From: Kingdonia uniflora
Taxonomy: Eukaryota; Streptophyta; Magnoliopsida; Ranunculales; Circaeasteraceae
DNA length: 64,000 nt
Direction: 5' to 3'
Assembly: GCA_014058105.1 (NCBI GenBank)
Contig: JACGCM010000452.1
Span: forward strand, 2,170,001-2,234,000
Below, in pieces: positions 53,686 to 64,000 of this stretch. Both the position numbers and the translations under genes were made by a program. The notes beneath the pieces are model-generated. The model did no database searches. It was not told where the DNA came from and saw only the letters and a list, made by a program, of their open reading frames with translations. Numbering within the stretch: the first letter of the stretch is position 1; each line of letters starts with the position of its first letter.

Positions 53686-55807
53686 CGGATTTCGCCCCTT
53701 TTAGCACTTTAAAACAAAATTCAGAGTAGCTTGGTTACCGATAACTCATTTTAGGCGTTAGATCGTGTTTTTGTATAGATTGTCTACCGACCATACAACA
53801 TAATTGGTACAAAATGACCCATCGAGTTTCTAGTTTGTGTTTCACATTGGTGCAGATTTTGACCCTTCCTAGCACTTCAGGATTGTTATATAAAGGCTCG
53901 TCGTGCTTCTGGCTCACGTATCACTCTGGTATGGATTGCTCCCCTTTCGAGCGCCTCAAAACGGTATTCAGCGTTACTTGGCTATCAAGAACTCATTTTA
54001 GGCAATAGATCGTGCTTGAAAGTTTATTGTGTACCGATGATAGAAAATGATTCCTACAACAAGACCCGTCGAGCTTCTAGTTTATGTTTCATACCTGTGC
54101 GGATTTTGCCCCTTTTTATCGGCTTAGAACGAAATTTGGAATAGCTTTACTACAAAAATCTCGGTTTAGGCACTATATCGTGTTTCTGAGAAGGTTGTCT
54201 ACCAACCAACCATACACAATTATAGTTATAGAAGGGCCCGTCGAGAATCTGATTTGCGCTTTACACCAGTATTTATTACATGCCTTTCTACGCTTTAGAA
54301 TGTAATTCTGAGACGTTTCGCTACCGACTAGTCGTATGAGACATTAGATCATGTTTATGAGTAGATTATCTACCGACCATGCACTTTTAACGTTACAAAA
54401 AGCCCATCGAGCTTCTGGTTCGCTTTTCACAATAGTACAGATTTAGTACCTTTCAAGCGCTTTAGAACACAATTATGAATAGGTTGGCTAACGACAAATT
54501 GGTTTGGGCATTAGATCATTTTTGTAAGTAGATTTTCTACCGATCATTTTTGTGAGCTTCTTGGTTCGTATTTTTCATTGGTACGAATGTCACCCCTTTA
54601 TAGTATTTTAGAATGTAATTTTGAGTCATTTTGCTACTAACTACTCGTTCAAGGCATTAGATCTTGTTTGTGAGTTGATTTTGTATCGACCATACGTTTG
54701 GATTGTTGTAGATAAGCCCGTCGAGCTTATGCTTCATGTTTCACACCGGTACGAATTTTGCTCCTTATCTAGCTCTTCGGAATGGAATTCTGAGTAGCTT
54801 GGCTACCGGTAACACGTTTTAGGCATTATATTATTCTTCACAACTTGCAAGAGGTGTTGGATATTGTTTGTGATTAGATTTTATACCGACTATACGCTTG
54901 GATTGTTAAAGAAAGTTGCTGAGTTTCTAGTAAGCGTTTGACACTCGTATGGATTTTGCCTCTTTCAAGCGCTTTAGAGGGTAATTCAGAGTTGTTTGGC
55001 TACCGATAACTCATTTTAGCGTTAGATTGTGTTTATGAGTAGATTATTGACTGACAATACACAATGATTGTTATCGAATGGCCCATCGTGCTTCTGGTTC
55101 CCATTTTATTTTACACTGATATAGATTTTTCTCCGTTCAAGCGCATTAGAACGCAATTTTGAGTTGTTTGGCTACCACCAACTCGGTTGAGGCATTCGAT
55201 CTTGTTTGTGATTAGATTGCCTACCGATTGTATTCAAGAATTATTACCGAAAGGCTCGTCGAGCTTGTGGTTCGCATTTCACACTGGTATGGATTTTACC
55301 CCTTTAAGTCACTTTAGAGCATAATTCAGAGTAGCTTGGCTACAGACAACTTATTTTAAGTATTATATCGTGTTTCTATGAAGATTGTCTATTGACCATA
55401 CGCAATAATTATGACATAATAGCTTGTTGAGAATCTGGTTCACGTTTTACACCGGTATGGATTTCGCCCATTTTTAGCACTTTAAAACACAATTATGGGA
55501 CTTTTCACAATCGACATGTAGTATGAGGCATTAGACCGTGTTTGTGAGGAACTACCAACCATACGCAGGGATTGTTACAGAAAGGCTCGTCGTGCTTCGG
55601 GTTTGTATTTCACACAGTGCGGATTTCGCCCCATTATAGTACTTTATAAAGCAATTTTGTATAGCTTGGTTATCAACAACTCATTTGAGGCCTTAGATAC
55701 TGTTTGTGTGTAGATTTCCTACTGACCATATGCAGTAATTCTTACAAAATGGCCCGTCAAGCTTCTGGTTCGCGTTTCATACTAAATCATATTTTGCCTC
55801 TTTCTAG
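53686..55807. repeat. 168-bp satellite array, right block
   Basis: Continuation of the array after the solo LTR: same boxes and spacing, more divergence and some short or merged monomers (for example near 53820-53950 and 54550-54650). Together with the left block there is about 5.6 kb, roughly 33 monomer lengths. Confidence 0.93.
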
Positions 55808-56144
55808 TGTAGGGGCCTAATCTCGTAGAGTGCAGATCAAAGTCTTACACCACTGTGCTAATGCTCGAGTAGAGGTTTTAACAAGTATATTTATTTGAAA
55901 CAGGGAAGGCTTCTAATTGACACAATTGCTTGGAGCCCTAAAATGGGATTCCTCCATGACCTCTAACAAGGATTTTTAAGGTGACTCGAATTATTCATCA
56001 GGCTTTAGAATGTGATTAAAGGTTATTGAAGCTTCTCTAGGGTGTGTATGGGGGAAAATCTCTCAACCTCTCCATGGTAGCTTTCCTTCCCTATTTATAG
56101 ATGATAGGAAAAGTTATATCACCATAAAGAGGTCTAAGTACAGG
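55808..56144 (-). repeat. Truncated LTR of the solo-LTR family
   Basis: Starts TGTAGGGGCCTAATC directly after satellite sequence ...CTTTCTAG and follows the solo LTR through ACCTCTAA.AAGGATTTTTAA and CCTATTTATAGA (TATA on the minus strand). It stops at 56144, where the Gy3 LTR begins. Probably cut by the Gy3 insertion; the rest would lie beyond 64000. Confidence 0.85.
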
Positions 56145-56753
56145 TGTAATGGCCTAATCACGTGAGCTCGAAGTGGTCTGGAATTAGTCCTTATACCTAT
56201 GTACCTGTGACAAAAATCTAATAAATAAGAAATAACACAGGTATTTAGCGTATAAAATCTATGAATAGGTAAAAAATCACGACCTCGTGTTGTGGGTTTT
56301 TGTAATAGTGACGTTTATTGCTCGAGGCTAATGATATTTTATTAGAAGTTATTTATAGATTTAGAAATGATTGACCTTGTGAATAAAATTTTTGGAGCTT
56401 TGAGAATCTTTAGAAAATATAGTTTTTTTGGTAATTTCTCATGTAATTTTTTGGTCTCTCTCTCTTCTGAAACTTTTTCTTTATATAGGCCTCTTCCACA
56501 ACTCTTCTTCGTGTTGAAGCACGTTCTCCAAACAATGTGGTTAGTGGCTGTTTGATTAAGTAACTGTTGAGTTGGTGGCTTTGACTTGTTCAGGTTTTTT
56601 AGTTTGAGCTCAACCCACATTTCTTGTCAGTTCATGGAGTATGTGGCGATGCTGACTGGAGAAGTTGTGTGGAGAATGTATGAGTGTGACATGGAGGTAA
56701 TTCGAACTAGTGACAGCTCGATTTTAGGTAAGATCGAGGGATAGACCCCTACA
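56145..56753 (-). repeat. Gy3 3' LTR
   Basis: 609 bp. On the minus strand it begins TGTAGGGGTCTATCCC and ends GGCCATTACA. TATA box TATATAAAG on the minus strand at 56480-56488. Similar to the GyE LTR fragment (40959-41345). Confidence 0.9.
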
Positions 56754-56766
56754 ATCGCCCCCTCGC
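56754..56766 (-). promoter_or_regulatory. Gy3 polypurine tract
   Basis: The minus strand reads GCGAGGGGGCGAT directly before the LTR start TGTAGGGG. Confidence 0.85.
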
Positions 56767-57007
56767 AACCGAAGTCACGAGTGGCTTTGGTTGAGAAATG
56801 ATATAGATATATGGATATGCGCGATTTGAATTTTAAAAGAAGTAATGATGTTGTTGACTATATGGAAAATGCGCGTGTAAAAAGGTGATGGACGTGTATT
56901 TAATGTGGGTGGGAATATTGATGTATGTGACGGTTAGGGTTTTAAGGGTTTCGTCGGTATTGAATGATGACGTTTGGTGAAACGTTCTTGCACAATAAAT
57001 GTAGGGT

Positions 57008-57016
57008 TATATAAAG
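57008..57016 (+). promoter_or_regulatory. TATA box of the Gy3 antisense cassette
   Basis: TATATAAAG, 69 nt upstream of the b1 ATG at 57085. Best of the three antisense TATA candidates. Confidence 0.6.
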
Positions 57017-57084
57017 AGTACTTGTACCGAGGATTGTGACAAAGTACGCTTGATCTATTGTAAAAATCTCTGCCATTTTGGAAG

Positions 57085-57387
57085 ATGGTGAAGACTCGTC
57101 AAATGGCTCTTGAAGAGCAAATCTCTTCAGAAATGTAGAGGTTGAAGTTAAAGTTCTTCGGGGATCAATTCTTGGAGGATCTTGTTCCTACTCCTGTTAC
57201 CCCGATGTACAGAGGCATGTCGGAGAATGAAGCGGCTGCAACTGAAGAAGAGTTTTACTGTAGATGGAGGTTTTACCGCATTGTCTTAATAGGCGAGCAA
57301 CGTAGGGTTTGTCTCCGCATCCTTGTGGAAGACAAGGTTGGAGAGACATATGCAGGGATAGGCGTAACTGTGGTGCAGTCGCTTTAA
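57085..57387 (+). pseudogene. Gy3 antisense cassette: first short ORF (b1)
   Basis: Starts MVKTRQMALEEQISSEM, one TAG, then LKLKFFGDQFLEDLVPTPVT, YRGMSENEAAATEEEFYCRW, RFYRIVLIGEQRR and DKVGETYAGIG. It aligns with Gy2 b1 (MVTTRRQ...YFGTQ...GMSWEEVEEANDDFYQLWRF). It would make about 100 residues without the stop. Function is unknown. The MVxTR start is the most constant part. Confidence 0.68.
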
Positions 57388-58288
57388 TTTCTTGTATCAC
57401 AATGGATTATAAGGTCGGGCCCTCTTCATCTTTACCAACTCTGCGGAGGTGGTGGTTCTAAAGGAGGAGATGATGGTAGTGGAAGGAGACGAACAATGAA
57501 AGTCTGCTTTTACATTTCCATCGCCTTTTGGCGCTAAGAAGACCTTCTGTTTGAAGAGTTGGTTCAAGCACTGAGTCTTCTGCTTTCATAGTTTCCATTT
57601 GAAGTTTTCCTAGGCTTTGACCAAACTCATGGGAGTGAGCATACTCGTTGTTTCTAATTTCTGCTTTACATTAGGGTGAAAAGTCACTGAAGTAGGACGA
57701 ACTGAAGGATTTGATGTGTCGGAGTGCCTGAGGGACCTGTTAGTTGTAAAAGCACTAAAAAACTTGTTATCTGTAAAGTACCTAAAGTTGAGTACTGGAA
57801 AGACTTGGTATCTGTAAAAACACTTGTAATAGGTTTCGAGATGAATAAAATTTGTTAACAAATTTTGTATTTATATAGTTAACTCTAGAAATTGAGCTGT
57901 ATGATCTGAAGAATGTATGAAACAAAATGTATGAGTACAAAAAGTACAAATACTTGAATAATCGAACTGTTATAAATTTATTTGCGAAAATGATGTTAAG
58001 AGACAAATATTATTCTGTTTGCGAGTCAGAAATGTAGGAGAGAAAACATTTGTAGGAATTTTTAGCATGAAGATTTGATCTCACAGAGGTCGATTTATAA
58101 AATTAAATCTGGAAAGAATAAGTTTGACCTGAAAAGATGTGGAATGATTGAGTTCGAGGGGAAGAAATAATTTAAAATAATTTTTATCAAGATTCTGGGC
58201 TTTTTGTTTCGAGATAAAAGGATATTAGCACTCTTTGAGGGGAATCGGTAGTAACAATGTATAAATAAGGGTAGAATGATCTCTGAAT
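57388..58288 (+). other. Gy3 spacer between b1 and b2
   Basis: No convincing gene. It begins with a possible tail of b1 and then turns AT-rich. TATAAATA at 58260-58267 is a TATA-like string shortly before b2. Confidence 0.5.
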
Positions 58289-58600
58289 ATGGGGGAAGAG
58301 ATAAGAATGGTGCTGACTCAATCTCAGAGAATTTGCAGTGCCGCTGAAGGACAATTGGCAATTAAGATCGTTGAAGTGCGGGAGAGAATTTTTGGATCAT
58401 TGGGTTATGATGCTGAGTTGCCATTTAGGGAGTGTCAGTTCGAAAGATTAGATTTAATGGGTAGGGAGCTTGAATATGCCCATTTTTCTTTGAGAATTTT
58501 TTTCGTGAGCTAGTGATGGATCCTGCAGATCGAGAAGAAGTAGTGGGATTGATTGTTGAGGTGGAGATCGAATTCGAGGATACAATGATCGTTATAGGTT
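58289..58600 (+). pseudogene. Gy3 antisense cassette: second short ORF (b2)
   Basis: MGEEIRMVLTQSQRICSAAE, then FRECQFERLDLMGRELEYAH, FSLRIFF, and after a frameshift ELVMDPADREEVVGLIVEVE. It compares with Gy1 b2 (LNDLDDEGRREEYDLFFW...LLDATVREM). Function is unknown. Confidence 0.5.
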
Positions 58601-59197
58601 TACCTATTGGTTGTGGCTTTTTAGGTCATCAAAGCTACTTTAGATGTAATTATATGTGAGGTGAAGGGAGTGAATGTAAAAAATAAGTGTGACAGAGTAT
58701 AACTGTTTTAAGTTTGAATAATTTGAAAGAAATTGTTATTGAGTAGATCCTCTATTTTGGTGATTGCTGTGTAAAAAATAAATTTAAAAATATTTGAATT
58801 TTTGTTATGGGAGCTTTGAAAATGACGTCAGTGCTTTTATAAGAATAGAAGAAGAAGCACGTACAGAAAAAGCAGAGAGTTTCTGAATTTGCCTCTTGTG
58901 GAAAAGTTGTAAAAACTCGATTACGTGTAAGAGCGAGTTAAAATGAGCATGGTGAGGTCAGAAGGAGATTTAAAAAAGAGAGATAAAAATTGATTAAAAT
59001 ATAAAGGAAAAGGTAATGATGGGAAGGCATATTTGTCGAAAAAGTGCAAGACGTCTGACATGGATAGTAGAAGGGATGCCTCGATTCCAAAATCGAGGAC
59101 GACTTGTACGAGGCTCAATAACTGCCAGTAGATAGAGAGAGAAAATATAAATACTGCTTCATCTTCGTCAATCAAATGTTTTTTAACTTTTGAAAAC

Positions 59198-59389
59198 TTG
59201 AAGAGCAGTGAGAGAGGAAGGAAGAAGAGAGGCAACAATAACACAAATACTTGTGGATATTTAAGCGAAAGGGATCATCAGTCAAAGCGTGAGAGAGTTG
59301 CTGAATCAGTGTCACGAAGGTGGTTATACAGCAGCGTGGTGAGGGAAGGATACAGCGCTGCCTCGGATTCATATTCAGATATAAAAGGT
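59198..59389 (+). pseudogene. Gy3 antisense gene: basic exon
   Basis: MKSSERGRKKRGNNNTNTCG through SKRERVAESVSRRWLYS to SDSYSDIKG, followed by GTTAGTAG, a possible donor. It occupies the position of the Arg-rich exon of Gy2 and is similarly basic; direct alignment is weak. Confidence 0.45.
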
Positions 59390-59622
59390 TAGTAGATATA
59401 TGTGATGTGTGCATGTGATTTTGAAGATCAATTTTTATTACTAGGAAAAGCGATAAATTACTATTTATTGTAATCTAAGAAAATCTGCTTGTTTATATGA
59501 GCTATGAAAGATATTTGAATGTGGTTGACGGATATATATTCAAAAAATAACCATAGATACTTGGACCTTTGTGTAGGTCGACCATGAGGAGTGTTGTCTA
59601 GGATAAAAATCCTTTCCTGTAG

Positions 59623-60392
59623 TTGATATTTGGAATTCCCCTGTAAGTAAGGCATCGACCTAGTCGGCCGACTGAGTCTGAGCTTGGAGCATCTGGAAGT
59701 GAGGAAGAAGTAGGTGTTGATCAATTTCCAGATTTCCCTGAAAGATATGTGTCCTGTTCTCTTCGCTTAGATGCATTCAAAGAGTTTTGTATAGCCAAGG
59801 CTTCTATAGGAGGTAAATGGGGAAATTGTATCGAATATGCCGGTTGACAATTTAGGGGTTGCACTGTAGCAATGAGAGAAGAATATTTTTATCTGTTGGC
59901 CGATTTGGCGAAGGAGAAAAGGGATAGAGGTATAGAGGAATCGATCTCTATGGAGTATTATGATGGGAATCTTCAGAATGAACTTTCTTAGGGCTTTTTA
60001 TGTTACCTGTCTCAATTGGAGTACGAGTTGAGTCTTCCCTCTAGCAATCTGGCTAAAGGGATTATGAATCTTATCGGTGCATGTCCCATTTAGATGAATG
60101 GAAACATATGGAAGGTGATAAGTGTTTGCGAAGCTTTTAATATACGGTGGAAAGGAGAGGGTAGAAAGAGGAGGATATCCTCTGAGGATGTATTGTAGTT
60201 TTACGGTGTAAAAAATTATGGTACAAGTGGAGGGTCTTATCTCTGTGCAAAAGCAACTCGATCTCGCTTCTTCTATTTGAACTCAACAGGTCGACCTTGA
60301 AACGATAATTCGATATGGGTAGAGGGTGACTACCTTCAGAGAGATGGTGAAGAACCCATAGAACTTTCGTTTAGAACTGTAAAACAACTTAA
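59623..60392 (+). pseudogene. Gy3 antisense gene: gypsy-type putative transposase domain
   Basis: After a CCTGTAG acceptor: ESELGASGSEEEVGVDQFPD, FPERYVS, GGKWGNCIEYAG, MREEYFYLLADLAKE, SMEYYDGN, GFLCYLSQLEYELSLPSSNL, AKGIMNLIGACP, MNGNIWKVISVCEAFNIRWK and SRFFYLNSTGRP, ending EEPIELSFRTVKQL at the intron. Motif order is the same as in Gy1 and Gy2. Stops near 59847, 59988, 60092, 60197 and 60298. Confidence 0.78.
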
Positions 60393-60471
60393 GTATAACA
60401 ATGTATAATGTATGAGATTGATAGTAAAAGTTGCACGATGCTCGCTGATGTTAACGTTTTATGTATGACAG
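60393..60471 (+). other. Conserved intron in the Gy3 antisense gene
   Basis: 79-nt candidate intron, donor GTATAAC, acceptor ATGACAG, 11 codons after EEP as in the other copies. The phase is off by one nucleotide relative to Gy1 and Gy2, probably a small indel at the border. Confidence 0.7.
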
Positions 60472-60880
60472 GTCCTAGGTCACAGGTGACGAGGAAAGAG
60501 TCATTGTTGGATAAAGTTGCTCAAGATGAGACAGAACTCGAGACTTTACTAGAAGATCTTGGCATTAGTAGGAAGAAACGTGTTAACAGCCGAGTTGAAA
60601 AGGTTATGAAATCTCATTCGACAAGGCAAATGACGAGCGCTGACGGTAGCAAAAATAAGGGGATTGATGGGGAAAGGTGAGCGAAATTGCCTAAGGCCCC
60701 TGAAGTGGACACGTGATTACCAGAGTCTATTACATCGAGCAAATTTGCTCGAACGTTCCCCAAATGGCAAATGTTGAAGCGTCCTGCAGCGTTGGGGACC
60801 ACGGGAAGTGGTGAGGCTGCACAAAAGGTAATAAAGGGAAGGGTCGAACCTTATGAATTGTCAGGGGGGGGAAGGTCGTA
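60472..60880 (+). pseudogene. Gy3 antisense gene: LFDxV-type exon
   Basis: PRSQVTRKESLLDKVAQDET, then LLEDLGISRKKRVNSRVEKV and MKSHSTRQMTS, followed by FARTFPKWQMLKRPAAVGTT and a G8 run at 60864-60871. It aligns with the LFDVVSRE/LEELGIHREKRLNSVVEKV exon of Gy2. Stops after GIDGER and before LPESIT. Confidence 0.7.
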
Positions 60881-61057
60881 GAAGATCGACCTGATGTGGA
60901 GGACGATTGGAAAGAGGTAGAGGAAAAGGCTAGGTTGGCGGCTTTCTACAGGGAGAAGGAGATGAGTTAAATGGTAGGTTTATATGCTCGAATAAGTTTG
61001 ATTTTGTATTATGATTCGAGCTAATCAATAAGGTCGATTTTGCTTGATTTTTTGCAG

Positions 61058-61471
61058 GCTGCTCGGCTGATGAAGGGGATATGCCTCGGTGTCGAAGAGG
61101 AGAGAGCTGAGCTGAAGGGGAAGAAGGTCAAGATCAAAAGGAGCGTAGCTCGATTGAAGTCAGATTTGAGCGAGGGGATGCAGCTGGAGGCCCTGAAGGC
61201 TTCCCAAGTAGTAAAGATCAACAAGTTGCGTGCGGAGGCGAGGGTAGATTTGGATGAGGTGGTAGCTGAGCGTGACAAGCTCGGGCGACACCTTATGTCC
61301 AAGGGATACTCTGAAGATGAGGTGGAGGCCATTAGGACTGACACCTACGTGGAGGAGGAGGTTAAAGATGATGTTGTTGGGGTTGTTGATGGGTTGGATG
61401 GTATGTCTCCTCGGACGATGAGAGACAACCAAGAGGATGACGACGAACGCCCAGAGGTGGAAACTGAGAAG
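61058..61471 (+). pseudogene. Gy3 antisense gene: coiled-coil exon 1, open
   Basis: Bounded by an acceptor (TTTGCAG) and a donor (GTAGGA) and open throughout: AARLMKGICLGVEEERAELK, VARLKSDLSEGMQLEALKAS, VVAERDKLGRHLMSKGYSED, EVEAIRTDTYVEEE, then an acidic tail. The combination of GYSEDEVxAI with an Asp/Glu tail is common in plant proteins annotated as gypsy-type putative transposases. An intact 138-codon exon. Function is unknown. Confidence 0.75.
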
Positions 61472-62029
61472 GTAGGATAGTGTGATGGCAATGTTATAAA
61501 ATGTTGTAAGCTGATTGGATATATTTTTGATAAAATTCTGTAGGCTAAGCTATTTTTGTAAACATTGTTGTATGGACTTAAGGACATACGCCTTAGAATA
61601 AAAGATTTAGAGGTTGAGCTTGCTCAGGAGAGAGAAAACTCATCGTCTTTACTGTCTTTGCAAGCGGAGCTGTTGGTTAGAATGGAGCAAGAAATATTTG
61701 ATTTGTATGCTTCATTAATATAGAAGCACAAAGTAATAGATAGAGTGTAAAGACAGACCAAAAAATTGTTACCTGTTTAGGTACAAATGGCCCTGGAATG
61801 GTGCGTATAAAAGATTTTAGTCTTTGGCAAACAAAATATATAGAGAATGTGTATCTTAGACTTGAAAGTATATATTATGGAGTATTTACCGAGATTGTAC
61901 TTCGACCTTAAGTTCAAAAGTAGTGTTACACAGTAGATGTCAAAAAATATATATATTGTTAGAAGTGAGTCATATGTAGTGATTGAATGTTCTGAATCAA
62001 ACTTGATATAATATAACTGCTATGTGCAG

Positions 62030-63240
62030 GTCGAATTGGAGTCAGCTCGCTTACGCAAAGATGAAGCTCGTCAATGTAACCAGGAATTTGCAGGGGAGTT
62101 CGTTAAGTTGAGAGAGACAAATAAAGATAGAGAAGATCAACATGTGAAGGTGCACTTTAAGTTTGCTGAGGCAACATAGATTGCTGTCGATCTGACTCGA
62201 CAGATTGAGGAGGATGCCAAAATTGAGAAAGGGCAGAAAGAACTGGAGGAGTTAAAAGAACATGCGGCAAAACTCAGAAGCTAGAGCGATGCATTGGTGG
62301 TAAAGAGCAGGGAAGCTAACATGACTTGTTACCGTATACATGCTCTAAAAAATCGGAGGAAGATTTAAATCGGTCGATGGCTAGTTTGAGAAATGATCTG
62401 GTCAAGAAAACTCATGACCAGGAGCAAATTCGATCTGATCTAGCGAATAGCCGGAGCGAGCTGGGGCGATTGAAGAAGAAATTAACTGATAAAGATAACG
62501 AACTAAAGGGAGCTCGAGACGATTTGTCTACGTCTGAAGTTGCAGTCGAACAATTGACTACAGTTTTCTCTGCAAAAGTTATGGAGTTCAGGATGGTACA
62601 ACGGAAGTGTAATAAGTTAAATGAGAGAGTGGCTCAATTGAAAACTGATTTGGTGCAGGCCAATTCGCGTGTCTGAAGCATCGAGGCTGGCAAGCCTCGA
62701 AGAAGAATAAAAATGATGCCAAATTTCTCTTATTCAAGATGATGTCGTTAGTCTGTCAGCTCGAATAAGAGATTTGGAAGGGGACGTTGCTCGAATTCAA
62801 GGGCATGTGTGTAAAGGAGTTGAGCAGTTATGGGAGTATCAAATAAAGATGGACTCGTCTTTTGTCAGGGAGAAAGGGTTAGAGCATATTATCCGAGGAA
62901 AGAAGATTGTTATAAAGGATAAAGATGAATTGTTAAAGAAAATTTTAGATGTAGAAGAGCTGAACAAAGAGATCGAGATACTTCGTGATCAGGTGGTTGA
63001 TTTGGAGGCGATTAATCGACCTGGATCATCTAAAGCTGATAAAAATCTGCAGAACATATAGCTTTTACAGATCTAATAAACAGAGAAATGAAGAGTCAGA
63101 ATACTCGGTACAAGAGGTTAAAAGATCGCCTTCAGAGGTCAAGGACGGTGTTCTCTCACTCAGTTGTAACTTAGGCCCGGTATTCAGAATTGCCAAAGTC
63201 AGTAATTACTTATTTTGTAGAAGAAGAAAAAAGAATTGAG
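62030..63240 (+). pseudogene. Gy3 antisense gene: coiled-coil C-terminal exons
   Basis: After a GTGCAG acceptor: VELESARLRKDEARQCNQEF, then KKSEEDLNRSMASLRNDLVK, SDLANSRSELGRLKKKLTDK, RKCNKLNERVAQLKTDLVQ, and after stops EQLWEYQIKMDSSFVREKGL and NKEIEILRDQVVDLEAINR. Nearly all of it is heptad coiled coil. The 3' end converges on the integrase gene of the opposite strand. Stops near 62179, 62283, 62676 and 63061. Confidence 0.72.
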
Positions 63241-63380
63241 TTAGAGAAAGATACCTTTTTTGACTGTATGGAGAAAACTTGTAAGTTTCATTGAATTTTG
63301 AGAAAGGATGTACATTGGATGAAGATGGAAATCTTACTTCTGGAATAAAAAAATGAGAAACTGAAATGGAATAGTGAGGG

Positions 63381-63430
63381 ACCTAACGATAATATCATTT
63401 TAGCCACCTAACGATAATATCATTTTAGTC
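63381..63430. repeat. 25-bp tandem duplication at the Gy3 integrase end
   Basis: ACCTAACGATAATATCATTT plus TAGCC or TAGTC, two units at 63381 and 63406. Confidence 0.9.
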
Positions 63431-64000
63431 ACCTAGTGTTCCAAGGACTCGAAGTGTGGACGCCCTCTTCTGTCATGAGGTTATATGATCCCAGGCCTGA
63501 GAGACCTGCGATAAGGAATAAACCCTCCTAATTGTTGGCTAGTTTCTTAGCATGAGACTCTTTGCGGTGTTGAGGTATCGCTCTAAGGATGAGATCATTA
63601 ATTTGGAAGGTACGGCTTCTGACTCGTTTGTTGTACGAACTGGCCAGCATATGGTAATATTGACCTAAGTTAGCGATGGCACGTTCCCTGGTTTCATCGA
63701 TCCAATTGAGGTTACAAGCCAATTCAAACTCATTTTCTTCGTCAGTTAGCCCGTGATCTTTGACTAGGTGATGGTATTCAGAGGGAATGAAAGCCTCAGT
63801 GCCATAGGCAAGGAGGAATGGAATGCGGCCTGTTGACTGACGTGGAGTGGTACGACATGCCCATAAGAGATGAGAAAGCTCTCAAACACAATTCCCTTTT
63901 TTCTGAGAGTATGGCTGTTTCTTGAGTCCATCCACGATGATTTTGTTAGTGATTTTGGCTTGACCATTGCCTTGAGGGTAGTAGGGATTGGATGGTGAGT
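63431..64000 (-). pseudogene. Gy3 pol: integrase C-terminal half
   Basis: Minus strand: GQAKITNKIIVDGLKK at the right edge, CRTTPRQSTGRIPFLLAYGT, EYHHLVKDHGLTDEENEFEL, ACNLNWIDETRERAIANLGQ, SSYNKRVRSRTFQINDLIL and LSGLGSYNLMTEEGVHT, ending near 63430. The third catalytic residue is Lys (AAA at 63956-63954 on the minus strand) as in Gy1 and Gy2. A TAG replaces the Trp of N-W-E-G. The rest is outside the window. Confidence 0.88.

Larger units (their letters stand above)
56145..64000 (-). mobile_element. Gy3: Tat-like Ty3/gypsy retrotransposon, 3' half
   Basis: Minus-strand element: integrase C-terminus at the right edge, an antisense gene (here plus strand) from 57085 to about 63240, polypurine tract, and 3' LTR ending at 56145. 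The LTR differs in sequence from those of Gy1 and Gy2, but pol and antisense gene are homologous, so it is another family of the same lineage. The 5' part is outside the window. Stops in integrase and the antisense exons show decay. Confidence 0.87.

Noticed and set aside
53340..53729. 129-codon ORF in the satellite region
   Set aside because: It lies within the solo LTR and crosses its end into the satellite. It has no domain and no support.
1..64000. tRNA, rRNA or other structured RNA genes
   Set aside because: No cloverleaf or rRNA-like segment was recognised by eye on either strand. A covariance-model scan would be needed to exclude small RNAs.

Overview
This window is plant nuclear DNA made almost entirely of transposable elements. 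No intact host gene, tRNA or rRNA was found. The sequence is AT-rich. Almost every reading frame is a decayed piece of a Ty3/gypsy, Ty1/copia, LINE, CACTA or Mutator-like element. The element types, spliceosomal introns, plant-type TATA boxes and captured plant gene fragments (ARF-GAP of the AGD type, NAA60-like acetyltransferase) point to a flowering plant. The species cannot be named. The 49.5-55.8 kb satellite suggests heterochromatin.

Layout. 1-11250: 3' part of a Tat-like Ty3/gypsy element (Gy1, +), with RNase H, integrase, a 44-bp tandem repeat, a long antisense gene and a 3' LTR. 11251-14640: an old caulimovirid-like fragment (-) with a movement-protein region, interrupted by a 1375-bp Mutator-like element (12906-14280) that has a perfect 9-bp target duplication. 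14643-15655 and 40483-40958: two halves of the antisense gene of another Tat-like element (GyD), split by a Ty1/copia element (Co1, 15656-40482, -) flanked by ATTAT. Inside Co1 sit two later insertions: a nearly complete Tat-like element (Gy2, 16541-31037, +) and a 5-kb CACTA transposon (32490-37513) that carries host-gene fragments. Taking out either insertion restores the copia frame at its junction. 40959-45090: LTR, pol and gag scraps of further gypsy elements (-). 45090-49492: a degenerate L1-type LINE (+). 49493-55807: a satellite of about 168-bp monomers, interrupted by a solo LTR with a perfect TSD (52950-53685). 55808-56144: a truncated LTR of the same family. 56145-64000: 3' LTR, antisense gene and integrase C-terminus of a third Tat-like element (Gy3, -).

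The most interesting recurring feature is a long gene cassette in the Tat-like elements. It lies between integrase and the 3' LTR and is transcribed opposite to gag-pol. Three copies, plus a fragment in a fourth, share the same order: a short MxTR-type ORF, a second short ORF, an Arg-rich exon, a gypsy-type putative transposase domain (Pfam Transposase_28-like), an LFDxV exon and long coiled coils. A 79-82-nt intron sits at the same codon position in all three copies. Each copy also has a TATA-like box upstream of its first antisense ATG. Between integrase and the antisense gene's 3' end, Gy1 and Gy2 each hold an unrelated tandem array (44 bp and 145 bp).
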